A stretch of 48,707 nucleotides of DNA from Hyphomicrobiales bacterium (GTDB lineage: Bacteria; Pseudomonadota; Alphaproteobacteria; Rhizobiales; Rhizobiaceae): NCBI GenBank assembly GCA_900471925.1, contig UCGV01000040.1, positions 1 through 48,707 on the forward strand, written 5' to 3'. This document shows, piece after piece, positions 1 to 8,267 of this stretch. Within the stretch, counting starts at the first letter, position 1. Every line of letters begins with the position of its first letter. Below the pieces are notes generated by a model. The model was not told the DNA's origin and did not search any database. It saw nothing but the letters and a program-made list of their open reading frames with translations. Both the position numbers and the translations under genes were made by a program.

Positions 1-648
1 ATCCTGAAGGGTGGCGCCGGCGCTGACACGCTCGACGGCGGGACTGGCAGCGACACAGCCAGCTACGCGGGCTCCAGTGGGGTCAAAGTCAATCTCGCGA
101 CCGGTGCCGCATCAGGCGGGCATGCCGCCGGTGACAAGTTCATCAGCATCGAAAACCTAACGGGCTCCAGCTATAAGGACGTGCTGACGGGCGATAAAGG
201 CAGCAATATCCTCAATGGCGGAGCTGGCGCAGACAAGCTGGACGGCGGTGCCGGCAAGGATTTCCTCATTGGCGGCACCGGAAAGGACACCCTGACCGGT
301 GGCGCCGACGCTGATACGTTTATCTTCAAGACAGCGGCGGAAGCCGGATCCGGCGACGGGCACCGCGACGTCATCACGGACTTCCAGAAGGGTCTCGACA
401 AGATCGACATCTCGGCGATCGATGCGAACGGTTCTGCGGCAGGCAATGGAACCTTCCATTTCCAGGCGCAGGAGAATGCCCAGTTCGACCACAAGGCTGG
501 TGCGCTCGCCTGGCGTTTGGAGGACCATTCCGGAACCGCGAACGATCATACCGTTATCCAGGGCGACCTGAACGGCGACGGCGTTCATGACTTCGAGATC
601 GAGCTAAAGGGCCTTGTCCACCTACAGTCAGGCGATTTTATCCTGTAA
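1..648 (+). CDS. RTX calcium-binding protein, C-terminal part (5' end outside window)
   Basis: The frame is open from base 1 and ends at TAA 646-648, so only the last 215 residues are seen. They contain glycine/aspartate nonapeptide repeats of the GGxGxDxLx type (for example GGAGADTLDGG near the start and GGAGADKLDGGAGKD around residues 73-87). These repeats form calcium-binding beta-rolls in hemolysin-type proteins. After the repeats comes a segment resembling the serralysin/peptidase M10 C-terminal domain (DTFIFK..., DVITDFQKGLDKIDI). The protein ends in a hydrophobic-acidic tail, SGDFIL. Such C-termini are the uncleaved signal for type I secretion, so the protein is probably exported. The enzymatic or adhesive N-terminal part lies outside the window, so its activity cannot be named. 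Confidence 0.85.
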   Translation: MLKGGAGADTLDGGTGSDTASYAGSSGVKVNLATGAASGGHAAGDKFISIENLTGSSYKDVLTGDKGSNILNGGAGADKLDGGAGKDFLIGGTGKDTLTGGADADTFIFKTAAEAGSGDGHRDVITDFQKGLDKIDISAIDANGSAAGNGTFHFQAQENAQFDHKAGALAWRLEDHSGTANDHTVIQGDLNGDGVHDFEIELKGLVHLQSGDFIL

Positions 649-1134
649 CGATGCTTACTCGTGGCGGCCCTCCGGCCGCCACGAGCAATTGCCACGGCAA
701 AACGGGCGCTTCTGCCGCTTCTCGAGGGCCATACAGCTGTCCTTGCGCTCTCACGGCAGGTCAATCTCCTCACGAGCGACGATTACGCGACCGCTTCCCC
801 GCCTCTACTCCGGCACGCGTGACGATCGTCGCCTGGGGGCAGTCCAGGACGGAAGCGGTGATGGCGCCGAGGGGCGCCCCTGGCAACTACACGAACTTGC
901 GCAGAAATTCCTTCGTCTCTCCGGAAGATCGCCGCTCGACGGGCTCAGGCAGATAAGCTCCTTGAAATGGCAGGTAGGCTGGGGTTCGGTTACGAGCTGT
1001 CCGACCTCGTACGCAACTTGACGGTCGAAGTCGATGCGCCTGACGGCGATGATGATTGGCGACAACGATCTCTGCGCGGCGCACATCACCCGGCACGCCA
1101 TCTGGGAGATTGCATCACTAAAAATGTAACGGGT
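649..1134. other. Gene-free stretch after the RTX gene
   Basis: Apart from the hairpin at 658-685 I see no convincing gene here. The open frames present have no recognisable domain, and they overlap one another on both strands. The DUF982 gene ends at 1135, reading toward this region. Confidence 0.5.
658..685 (+). terminator. Perfect 12-bp stem-loop just after the RTX gene
   Basis: Bases 658-669 (CTCGTGGCGGCC) and 674-685 (GGCCGCCACGAG) are perfect inverted complements around a 4-base loop, starting 10 bases after the RTX stop. No U-tract follows on the plus strand. It is therefore a 3'-end or mRNA-protecting hairpin rather than a textbook intrinsic terminator. Confidence 0.5.
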
Positions 1135-1398
1135 TCAATGGACGACGGTTAGTGCTGTTATTCCGGCCTCGCCAGCGGCGCGGATGAGGCGCTTGCGGAA
1201 TTCGTCCGGCTCGATCTCGCCCTTGATTGCGTCTACGCAGGCTTTGACCGCCGTCACATACTCTTCGCCATCGTCGGATGGCCAGTCTCGGAGGAGGATG
1301 GCTGCCGCATCGCCAAGCGTGCGGACGATCCTGGGGCCTCGCCGGTCTGTAAAGACCAGGGCGATTGGGGCGATGCCGGTTGTCCTGTTCCAGATCAT
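1135..1398 (-). CDS. DUF982 family protein
   Basis: This small protein (87 residues from ATG 1398) has the pattern I associate with DUF982: a short N-terminal strand, RGPRIVRTLGDAAAILL, an acidic WPSDDGEEY segment, and a C-terminal helix pair containing AVKACVDAIKG and FRKRLIRAAGEAGI. DUF982 proteins are small, of unknown function, and found mainly in Rhizobiales, often in several copies on plasmids. An alternative upstream start at 1440 would add 14 residues that do not look like family sequence. The gene stands alone, with the RTX gene ending toward it from the left and a gene-poor stretch on its right. The family call is by pattern; the function is unknown. Confidence 0.7.
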   Translation of the reverse strand: MIWNRTTGIAPIALVFTDRRGPRIVRTLGDAAAILLRDWPSDDGEEYVTAVKACVDAIKGEIEPDEFRKRLIRAAGEAGITALTVVH

Positions 1399-1823
1399 GC
1401 GACGTTCGCCCTCCGCGGCGCAATCTTGCTCGCACGCCAAACCGTCAGCGAGCCTGTTGTGATAGGAGTCATCGCCTGCGCAACCGCTCGAAGCGGCGAG
1501 ACCGGCAAAGGAAAAGGAAAAGGCTCGCGGGGCGAGCCTCTGAAGTCGGCGTCAAGCCCAGAGTTGAGGTTCGGGGCGAGAGATAGGATAGCTTTCGGAC
1601 CATCGATATCAACTCATTCAAATTGGCTAGTTTCCACCCTTGTTTCGAACAGCATCCACCTAGATTTGGAGCGCGATGGTTGCTCCCTGCACCGGCCATC
1701 ATGTGTCCGACACAAAGCCGAGCAGATGCCCGAACCTGTTCTTGCGAGGAACAGCTCATGTCAACCGCCAAGATCCCTGCAATCTATTCGCCCAGGTGGA
1801 GGCCCGCAAATGTGTCGATTGGC
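1399..1823. other. Gene-free stretch with one hairpin
   Basis: No supported coding sequence was found between the DUF982 gene and the phnM-like gene. An open frame at 1469-1771 (minus) is arginine/serine-rich without a recognisable domain, and it runs through the hairpin at 1521-1539. I consider it spurious. Confidence 0.45.
1510..1539 (-). terminator. Probable intrinsic terminator (minus strand)
   Basis: AGGCTCGC (1521-1528) pairs with GCGAGCCT (1532-1539) around a GGG loop. Read on the minus strand the stem is followed by CCTTTTCCTTTTCC, a broken U-tract. It would stop minus-strand transcripts leaving the phnM-like gene, whose stop lies about 285 bases upstream. Confidence 0.4.
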
Positions 1824-3050
1824 TTATGATCCATCCGCGACGGCGCAATAGGCTTGCCGGCCGGCCACCCAGGTGCGCCGGACAGCCGGGGCGGCGCCAT
1901 CGGGCCATTCGACCAGGATCAGATCGGCGCGTTTTCCGACTTCGATAACGCCACGGTCCTCAAGGCCGGATGCGCGGGCCGGATTGCCAGCGACAAGCGG
2001 CCAAAGCGCGTGGAGCGGTGCTACGCCATCTGCTTTGAGCCGAGTCAGGCCAAGCAGCATGGCGGGGTAATAATAATCCGAGGCGAGGATATCGCAGAGC
2101 CCTTCGCGGATCATATCGGCAGCGCCGATCGAGGCGAGATGACTGCCGCCGCGCGTGGCGTTCGGGGCACCGAAGACGATGAAATCACCGGCATCGCGGG
2201 CCGCTTGTGCAACCCGCCTGTTCATCGGGAACTCGCAGATGCGCGCACCACGGTCACGGTAGAAATTGCGTGTTTCGATCTGGCTATCGTCATGAGACAA
2301 CATCGGCGCGCCGGCGGCCTGGCCGAGAGCGGCAACCTCTTCGATCGCGCCAAGCACCTGCGGGCGGCGTGTCCACATCTCGGCAACCAGGGCCACCATA
2401 TCCGTAGCCGGGATCTTCGCGCGCTTGGCCCGTTCCGCCATTTTGTCCAGAAAGCCCGGTGTTTGCGGATCGACGACCGGGAAAGCCGGGTCGAGGTCGA
2501 AGGGCCGTTCCTGTAAGGAAACCGAGGGATCCAGCATGACCATCGATGTGTGGTCGTTGAAAGCGACAGAGGGACGGCGCGGACCGGCAAGGGCCTCACG
2601 AATGAGATCGATCGCTTCGAAGCAGAAGGTTTCCCACCGAAGCTGCACGCGATTGTCCACCGTCAGCCGCGGACCGAGAGCGTCGAGCGCACGCACGATG
2701 GCGTAACCAGTTTCCACTGACCGAAGTCCCGGTTCCCAGCTCAGCGTTAGCGCATGATAGGCGGTCGCAATGCCGTTGGCGGCAAGCTGGCGATCAGTCT
2801 CGAGGAGGGCGGCCGGTATGGGCAGCATGGTTCCGGGCCGCGGCATGACCTGTCGTTCGAAGGCGTCGCCATGGATGTCCACGAAGGCAGGTGCCAGCAG
2901 ATGGCCGCGGCCGTCGATGACGTCGGCGCCATCGCGCGCTCCATCGATCGCAGCGATCCGGCCGTCCTCGATGCGCAAGGAAGCGGTCTCCAGACGTTCA
3001 TTGAATACGACGGTTGCGCCCTCGATGATTACGGCCGAATTGTTGTGCAT
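1824..3050 (-). CDS. PhnM-like amidohydrolase (alpha-D-ribose 1-methylphosphonate 5-triphosphate diphosphatase family)
   Basis: This is a 408-residue amidohydrolase-superfamily protein. After an N-terminal beta-sandwich segment comes the metal-site motif FVDIHGDAFERQ, with further candidate ligands in SVAFNDHTSMV, PMLSHDDSQIE and LASDYYYPAMLLG. The C-terminal GKRADLILVEW closes the composite domain. The order and spacing match PhnM, which removes pyrophosphate from ribose 5-triphosphate phosphonates in the C-P lyase pathway. No other C-P lyase gene (phnG-L, phnJ) is in the window, so here it is an orphan. ATG 3050 was chosen because the upstream extension to GTG 3167 lacks family similarity. 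Orphan PhnM-like proteins may act on other substrates, but a phosphonate link is attractive given the biosynthetic cluster 15 kb away. Confidence 0.8.
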   Translation of the reverse strand: MHNNSAVIIEGATVVFNERLETASLRIEDGRIAAIDGARDGADVIDGRGHLLAPAFVDIHGDAFERQVMPRPGTMLPIPAALLETDRQLAANGIATAYHALTLSWEPGLRSVETGYAIVRALDALGPRLTVDNRVQLRWETFCFEAIDLIREALAGPRRPSVAFNDHTSMVMLDPSVSLQERPFDLDPAFPVVDPQTPGFLDKMAERAKRAKIPATDMVALVAEMWTRRPQVLGAIEEVAALGQAAGAPMLSHDDSQIETRNFYRDRGARICEFPMNRRVAQAARDAGDFIVFGAPNATRGGSHLASIGAADMIREGLCDILASDYYYPAMLLGLTRLKADGVAPLHALWPLVAGNPARASGLEDRGVIEVGKRADLILVEWPDGAAPAVRRTWVAGRQAYCAVADGS

Positions 3051-3671
3051 GGCGATCCATTCCAGGAAAGAGGTGGGTGCGACAGGCGGTTCGTGTGACC
3101 GGCTGCGGACTGTGTCGCCGCTTCTAATCAGGCGATATGACAGATTTGAGAAGCTCGCTGATCTCACGGCGGTGTTTTAAATCAAAGGCCATCCGACGGA
3201 TGTTTTTGCCGCGCAAGAGGCCTGTGTGGAGGCGGAGCTCTCCTGATCGTCGGGCTGCGATATCAGGTCGAGCATCGGAAAATGGGATCAATCCCTGCCA
3301 TACCTGCCCATATGGCCGCGCCGGCAGCGTCCGGATTGGAATCTGCGCCGATGGGAAAATCCGGCCAGATCCGCTTGTTCGATGAAGCCGTCAAGGTCCC
3401 CGATGTGGTCGCAGGCAAGAGCATGCGCCGCGAAGAGGATATCATTGGTCGCTAACGCAGCGGTGAGACCGGATTGTTTCGAGCTGGCTTATCGACCAAT
3501 CGGGCCAACTTCGACGCCAAGTAGCAGATTGGTATCGACCACTCTCACGCGTCACCGCCAAGATCGCGTCCGTGGCCAGCCCTTGCCGGCATGGCCTCAA
3601 GTTGCCCGAGGCGTCTGGAGGGCCTGTCCTCGTCCGCCCTCAATCAGACCACGCCGCCCTCGGCCGGTCGA
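3051..3671. other. Intergenic region containing a decayed toxin-like fragment
   Basis: No intact gene is seen. The only recognisable material is the PIN-domain-like remnant on the minus strand at 3370-3549. The rest shows short unrelated frames. Confidence 0.45.
3370..3549 (-). pseudogene. Remnant of a VapC-like PIN-domain toxin gene
   Basis: On the minus strand a GTG-started frame reads MRVVDTNLLLGVEVGPIGR and then stops. VVDTNLLLG is the typical N-terminal strand of PIN-domain ribonucleases, with the first catalytic Asp. In the same frame past the stop comes LATNDILFAAHALACDHI, which resembles the third acidic motif and following helix of VapC toxins. The roughly 60-80 residues normally between these motifs are missing, so the gene has an internal deletion and a stop. 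No matching antitoxin gene was seen. The similarity is short and judged by eye. Confidence 0.35.
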
Positions 3672-4016
3672 TTATTTGTTCTTCAAAAGCCACATTTTGC
3701 CGGCCATGGTGATGGTCTGTGCGCCCTCACCTGTGTCCACGCCTATCAGGAAACCGTAGTCCCGCAATTCGTTGACAGTGGCCGTCGTCACGAATTTGAC
3801 CTTGATCGGACGTTCCTTGAAACGGTCGGCCCTGGCATAGGTAACGGTGGCGTTCTGATGGGTCCATCTCTTGTCGTCCTGGGCGAACAGGTCGCCGTCC
3901 TTGGCGAGCTTCAGCCCCTTGATCTGGGTCGGCGTCAGCAAAACCACCGGTGCTGCTGTATCGGCTGTGCCGTTCTTATCGGTCGTGGTCAAATTGCAAT
4001 CCTTGAGTACTGTCAT
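3672..4016 (-). CDS. Hypothetical protein, 114 residues
   Basis: I do not recognise this protein. From ATG 4016 it reads MTVLKDCNLTTTD..., then a proline/leucine patch (VVLLTPTQIKGLKLAKDG), a polar middle, and a C-terminal part with alternating hydrophobic residues (VKFVTTATVNELRDYGFLIG, then TITMAGKMWLLKNK). No signal peptide or transmembrane helix is obvious. The composition suggests a small soluble beta-rich fold. An in-frame start at 4037 would add 7 residues. It shares orientation with the neighbouring cold-shock gene, but a strong terminator separates them. Coding status rests on an ordered-looking sequence and lack of a better frame. Confidence 0.45.
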   Translation of the reverse strand: MTVLKDCNLTTTDKNGTADTAAPVVLLTPTQIKGLKLAKDGDLFAQDDKRWTHQNATVTYARADRFKERPIKVKFVTTATVNELRDYGFLIGVDTGEGAQTITMAGKMWLLKNK

Positions 4017-4242
4017 CGTTCTGAGGCGAGCAGCCACGACATCGCCACCGGCTTTTGCTGCTCGCCGCGCAAGCGCATGGCTGGCATTCTAGGCCGGGGA
4101 TTTGCCCGCAGGCTCGACCGGTGTCCCGTGCGACGCTTTCGGGTTCTTGACAGTTTGGGAAAGGGGTTGATGCCGCTGCCGAACCCCGGGGGCATCCTTA
4201 TCGGGCACCGGGCATCGGTTTGAAGGCGTCCTTGGAAATATC

Positions 4243-4270
4243 AAAAAAGGCCAGACACCTGTCTGGCCTT
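4243..4270 (-). terminator. Intrinsic terminator of the cold shock gene
   Basis: AAGGCCAGAC (4247-4256) pairs perfectly with GTCTGGCCTT (4261-4270) around an ACCT loop. On the minus strand the stem runs into six U residues (4243-4248). It lies 54 bases after the csp stop codon and is a classic Rho-independent terminator. Confidence 0.85.
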
Positions 4271-4323
4271 CCATGCTTTCATCACCCATGCCAGTACATC
4301 CGTGGTCATGGGAGCGTTAAGCC

Positions 4324-4533
4324 TCAAGCGGCCCGAAGCTGGCCTGCAGACATTTTGCCCGACCTTTGGTCCTGCTCAAGTTGATAGCCAAGCTTCTGAC
4401 CTTCAACGATCGAGCCCATGCCGGCGCGCTCGACTGCGGAGATGTGAACGAACACATCCGCACTGCCGTCGTCAGGCTGAATGAAGCCGAAGCCCTTGGT
4501 GGCGTTGAACCATTTCACGGTGCCGGTGGTCAT
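4324..4533 (-). CDS. cspA: Cold shock protein (CspA family)
   Basis: This 69-residue single cold-shock domain starts MTTGTVKWFNATKGFGFIQ and carries both nucleic-acid-binding motifs: RNP1 (KGFGFI) and RNP2 (VFVHIS). Proteins of this family bind single-stranded RNA and DNA and act as RNA chaperones. The length and the C-terminal KLGYQLEQDQRSGKMSAGQL are typical of alphaproteobacterial paralogues. ATG 4533 is the family-consistent start; an in-frame ATG at 4548 would add five residues. The gene is monocistronic, with a strong terminator after it and about 470 gene-free bases upstream that could hold a long 5' leader, common for csp genes. Which csp paralogue it is cannot be told. Confidence 0.93.
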   Translation of the reverse strand: MTTGTVKWFNATKGFGFIQPDDGSADVFVHISAVERAGMGSIVEGQKLGYQLEQDQRSGKMSAGQLRAA

Positions 4534-5003
4534 GACAAACCCTTTCATAGCAACGATTAATCTGCCGCCGGGCGACGCACGGCGACTGTTTCGACTTTTG
4601 AGAGGGAAAGTTGATCAAGAAGCGCAAAGCGCGGCAAAAGCAAATAACGGCAAACAAACGATCGATGGCACGCTATATCCGTCCGCAATGATTGCGTCAA
4701 CCGTTGTTGGTCCGCATTCCCGAATTGCTGCCAGGGGTTGCGGTCGCAATGGATGGCGAAGATCGTGTGGTGATCGCGCCGGCCATCGGGCCTTCCTGCT
4801 GCGCTGACGTCTGTATGCGCTGGCAAACGGGTGGGGCGACGTCAAACACCTGCCATGGCTCCAGACCAAAAAGCATCGAACTCCCTTCGCTATAGGTGCC
4901 TTTCCGTATCTTTTGCGCCTGAACGCGAACGGTCGCTGCCTCGGAACCCAGCTCCTGATAGCTTGATACCAACAGATCGTGCTGATCTGGGCGCGGGTAT
5001 AAT
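4534..5003. other. Gene-free stretch between csp and dnaE2
   Basis: No supported coding sequence was found. The region must hold the csp promoter and probably its leader, and it receives the end of the dnaE2 transcript. I could not pick out confident -35/-10 elements or a terminator for dnaE2. Confidence 0.4.
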
Positions 5004-8000
5004 TCAATGAAAGTTACGGCTTTTGACCTTCAGCCTATCGATGTGCAGGTCCGGGATGAAGATATCGCGTGCCTTGATCCCATGTTGTGACGGCTCGCGC
5101 GTGTCCGGACGACCCGGTGTGCCATGCGCAAACTCGTCGCCCCTGCCCGTCGGCGGGCGGAATTCGAGATCGTGATCGGCAAGACCTGTCAGGCTTGCGG
5201 AGAGATCGAAAAGCTGTTGGGCGACGAGATGGACGACATCACCCTCGCGCTGGATGCGGCCGTTGATCGCCATCATCGATGCACCGAGCGCGACCCTGCG
5301 TGAGCGCTCGAAGAGCTTCGGCCAGATGACGACATTGGCAACACCTGTCTCGTCTTCGATCGTTAAAAAGATGACGCCCTTGGCCGAACCCGGCCGCTGG
5401 CGCACCAGCACCAGGCCTGCCGCCATCAGCCAGCGACCGTCGCGGGCCGACATGGCTTGCGAGCACGCGACGATGCGTCGTCTCGTCAATTCCTCGCGCA
5501 GGAAACTGACGGGATGCTGTCGCAACGTCAGACCGGTATGCCCATAATCGAGGACGACATTATGTCCCTCCGTCATCCGTCTGAGTTCCACCGCCGGTTC
5601 ATGCTGCTCGGCGATCGTTTTCGCCTCACGCTCGGCTGCCGCCGCAAAGAGGGGAAGAGGCTCGTCTCTCAGCGCCTTGATCGCCCAGAGAGCGTCCCGT
5701 CTTTCCAGCCGCAGAGACGGCCGGAATGCGTCCGCTTCCGCAAGCTCCACCAATGAAGCCGCCGGAATGCCGGAACGTCGCCACATATCGTCGACACTGT
5801 CGAAGGGCTGGTCGGCGCGCGCTGCGACGATGCGTGCGACATCGGCCATCGCAAGCCCGCGCACCATGCGCATGCCAAGCCGCACCGCATGCCGGCTTGA
5901 GCCCTCGATCGGCTCGAGCCTACAGTCGAAGCGGGATCGGTTGACGCAGACGGGCTTGATCGTAACGCCATGTTCGCGGGCGTCGCGGACGATCTGGGCC
6001 GGGGCATAAAAGCCCATCGGCTGCGAGTTCACGAGCGCAGCACAGAAGACGTCGGGATGATGGCACTTCATCCAGTTCGACGCATAGGCGATGAGCGCAA
6101 AGGATGCCGCGTGGCTTTCGGGAAAGCCGTAGGAGCCGAAGCCTTCGAGCTGACTGAACGTCTTTTCGGCAAATTCCGACGTATAGCCGTTGCGGATCAT
6201 GCCGGAAATGAGCTTGTCCTTGAAGCGGCTGACGCCCCCGGTAAACTTGAAGGTCGCCATGCTTTTTCGGAGCTGATCGGCTTCGCCGCCGGTAAAGCCG
6301 GCACAGACCATCGCCACCTTCATCGCCGACTCCTGGAAGAGCGGCACGCCGAGCGTCTTGTGTAGGACAGCCTCCAGTTCGGGTGTCGGGTACTCGATCT
6401 TTTCTTTTCCCTGGCGGCGGCGCAGATAGGGATGGACCATATCGCCCTGTATCGGGCCGGGCCGCACGATCGCCACCTGGATGACGAGATCGTAGAAGGT
6501 TTCCGGCCGCAGGCGGGGCAGCATCGACATCTGCGCCCGGCTCTCGATCTGGAAGGTTCCGAGTGTGTCGGCCTTGCGGATCATGGCGTAGGTCGCTGGA
6601 TCCTCTTGCGGGATCGTCGCCAGGTCGAGTTCGATATCCTTGTCGTCCTTCAGGAAGGCGAAGCTCTTGGCCATGCAGGTGAGCATCCCGAGTGCAAGCA
6701 CATCGACCTTCATGAATTTCAGGGCCTCCACGTCATCCTTGTCCCATTCGATCACCTGCCGGTCGGCCATCGAGGCTGGTTCGATCGGCACCAGATCGTC
6801 GAGCCGGTCATGGGTCAGCACAAAGCCGCCGGGATGCTGGCCGAGATGGCGGGGTGCTCCCATCAGCTGCCGGGCAAGTTTCAGGGTGAGCGCCAGGCGG
6901 CGGTCGGCGGGATTGAGGTTGAGATCCCTGACCTGCTTTTCGCCCACCTCTTCCGTCCAGGCCCAGACACCGGAGGACAAGGCCGTGATCAGGTCTTCGG
7001 GCAGGCCGAGCGCCTTGCCGACATCCCGGATTGCCCCCTTGGTGCGATAGCGGGTGACGGTCGCACAAAGGGCAGCCTTGTCATGGCCGTAGGTCCTGTA
7101 GATCCACTGGATCACCTCCTCGCGCCGTTCGTGCTCGAAATCGACATCGATATCGGGCGGTTCATCCCGCTCTTCCGACACGAAACGTTCAAACAGGAGA
7201 TCATTGTTTTGAGGGTCGATGGAGGTGATGCCGAGCACGAAACAGACGGCCGAATTGGCCGCAGACCCCCGCCCCTGGCAGAGAATGCCCTGTGAGCGGG
7301 CAAAGCGCACGATCGAAAAGACGGTCAGGAAATAGGGCGCATACCGCATCTTTTCGATCAGTCCCAATTCGTGGCGGATCGTCTTTTCGACATGGTTGGG
7401 CAGGCCGTCAGGATAACGATCAGGCACGCATTCAAAGACGAATTGTTCGAGCGAGGCCTGCGCGTCTTTGCCGGGAACGATCGCCTCCTTCGGATATTGG
7501 TAGGTGAGTTCCTCCATGGAGAAGCTGCAGCGCCTCACGATCTCCATCGTGCGGGCGAGCGCTTCGGGATAGCGGGAAAACAGCCGCGCCATTTCCTCTG
7601 GCGGCTTCAGATAGCGATCGGCATGCCGTTCGCGTTCGAAGCCGACATCGTCGATCGTGGTCCGCGTCCGGATGCAGGTCACGACATCCTGGAGCTGGCG
7701 GCGCGCCGGCTCGTGAAAGAGGACGTCGTTGGTCACGACGGTCTTGACCTTCATGCGCACCGCCATGTTGGAAATCTCGTGCAGGCGCAATTGATCATTG
7801 GGCCGGCGCCTGAGGCAGAGCGCGACATAGGCGCGCTCGCCAAACAGGCTTGCCATCCTGCGCAGCTGAATGGTGCAGGTCTCATCAGCCTGATCAGGAA
7901 CAAGAATGCCGATCAGGCCGTCGGCGTGAAGCGCCAGATCGTCACCTGTCAGGATGCACTTTCCCTTGCCGCCCCTGCTCTTGCCGAGCGTCAAAAGCCG

Positions 8001-8267
8001 CGTCAGCCGCGCATAGGCGGCCCGATCGGTCGGATAGACGAGGATCGACATGCCGTCCTGAAGATCGAGCCGGCAACCGACAATCATGCGCAGTCCCGTT
8101 GCCCGTGACGCTTCAAGGGCACGGACGATGCCGGCCAGCGAATTGCGATCGACAATGCCGATTGCCGCAATGCCGAGTGCTTTTGCCGTCGCAAACAGTT
8201 CGTCGGCGCTGCTGGCGCCGCGCAGGAAGGAAAAATGCGTCGTGACCTGGAGTTCGGCATAGTTCAT
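5004..8267 (-). CDS. dnaE2: Error-prone DNA polymerase III alpha-like subunit DnaE2 (ImuC)
   Basis: This 1087-residue C-family polymerase is the catalytic partner in ImuA-ImuB-DnaE2 damage-induced mutagenesis. The N-terminal PHP domain starts NYAELQVTTHFSFLRGASS. The polymerase active-site acidic motif is visible as PDIDVDFEHERREEV, with FESFGSYGFPESHA-like palm/fingers sequence (FGSYGFPESHAASFALIAY) and a C-terminal OB-fold segment (GVIFLTIEDETGVANVVIW). The length is typical of DnaE2 and shorter than replicative DnaE. Its start overlaps the imuB stop by four bases (ATGA), so translation is coupled. Family knowledge: DnaE2 performs translesion synthesis and depends on ImuB for access to the sliding clamp. 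It is under the LexA box upstream of imuA. Confidence 0.97.
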   Translation of the reverse strand: MNYAELQVTTHFSFLRGASSADELFATAKALGIAAIGIVDRNSLAGIVRALEASRATGLRMIVGCRLDLQDGMSILVYPTDRAAYARLTRLLTLGKSRGGKGKCILTGDDLALHADGLIGILVPDQADETCTIQLRRMASLFGERAYVALCLRRRPNDQLRLHEISNMAVRMKVKTVVTNDVLFHEPARRQLQDVVTCIRTRTTIDDVGFERERHADRYLKPPEEMARLFSRYPEALARTMEIVRRCSFSMEELTYQYPKEAIVPGKDAQASLEQFVFECVPDRYPDGLPNHVEKTIRHELGLIEKMRYAPYFLTVFSIVRFARSQGILCQGRGSAANSAVCFVLGITSIDPQNNDLLFERFVSEERDEPPDIDVDFEHERREEVIQWIYRTYGHDKAALCATVTRYRTKGAIRDVGKALGLPEDLITALSSGVWAWTEEVGEKQVRDLNLNPADRRLALTLKLARQLMGAPRHLGQHPGGFVLTHDRLDDLVPIEPASMADRQVIEWDKDDVEALKFMKVDVLALGMLTCMAKSFAFLKDDKDIELDLATIPQEDPATYAMIRKADTLGTFQIESRAQMSMLPRLRPETFYDLVIQVAIVRPGPIQGDMVHPYLRRRQGKEKIEYPTPELEAVLHKTLGVPLFQESAMKVAMVCAGFTGGEADQLRKSMATFKFTGGVSRFKDKLISGMIRNGYTSEFAEKTFSQLEGFGSYGFPESHAASFALIAYASNWMKCHHPDVFCAALVNSQPMGFYAPAQIVRDAREHGVTIKPVCVNRSRFDCRLEPIEGSSRHAVRLGMRMVRGLAMADVARIVAARADQPFDSVDDMWRRSGIPAASLVELAEADAFRPSLRLERRDALWAIKALRDEPLPLFAAAAEREAKTIAEQHEPAVELRRMTEGHNVVLDYGHTGLTLRQHPVSFLREELTRRRIVACSQAMSARDGRWLMAAGLVLVRQRPGSAKGVIFLTIEDETGVANVVIWPKLFERSRRVALGASMMAINGRIQREGDVVHLVAQQLFDLSASLTGLADHDLEFRPPTGRGDEFAHGTPGRPDTREPSQHGIKARDIFIPDLHIDRLKVKSRNFH

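Noticed and set aside
1469..1771. 100-residue minus-strand open frame after the DUF982 gene
   Set aside because: Low-complexity arginine/serine-rich C-terminus, no domain, and it runs through the likely terminator hairpin at 1521-1539.
6432..8108. Long plus-strand open frames (287 and 245 residues) inside dnaE2
   Set aside because: They are antisense shadows of a clear dnaE2 coding frame and show no domains of their own.
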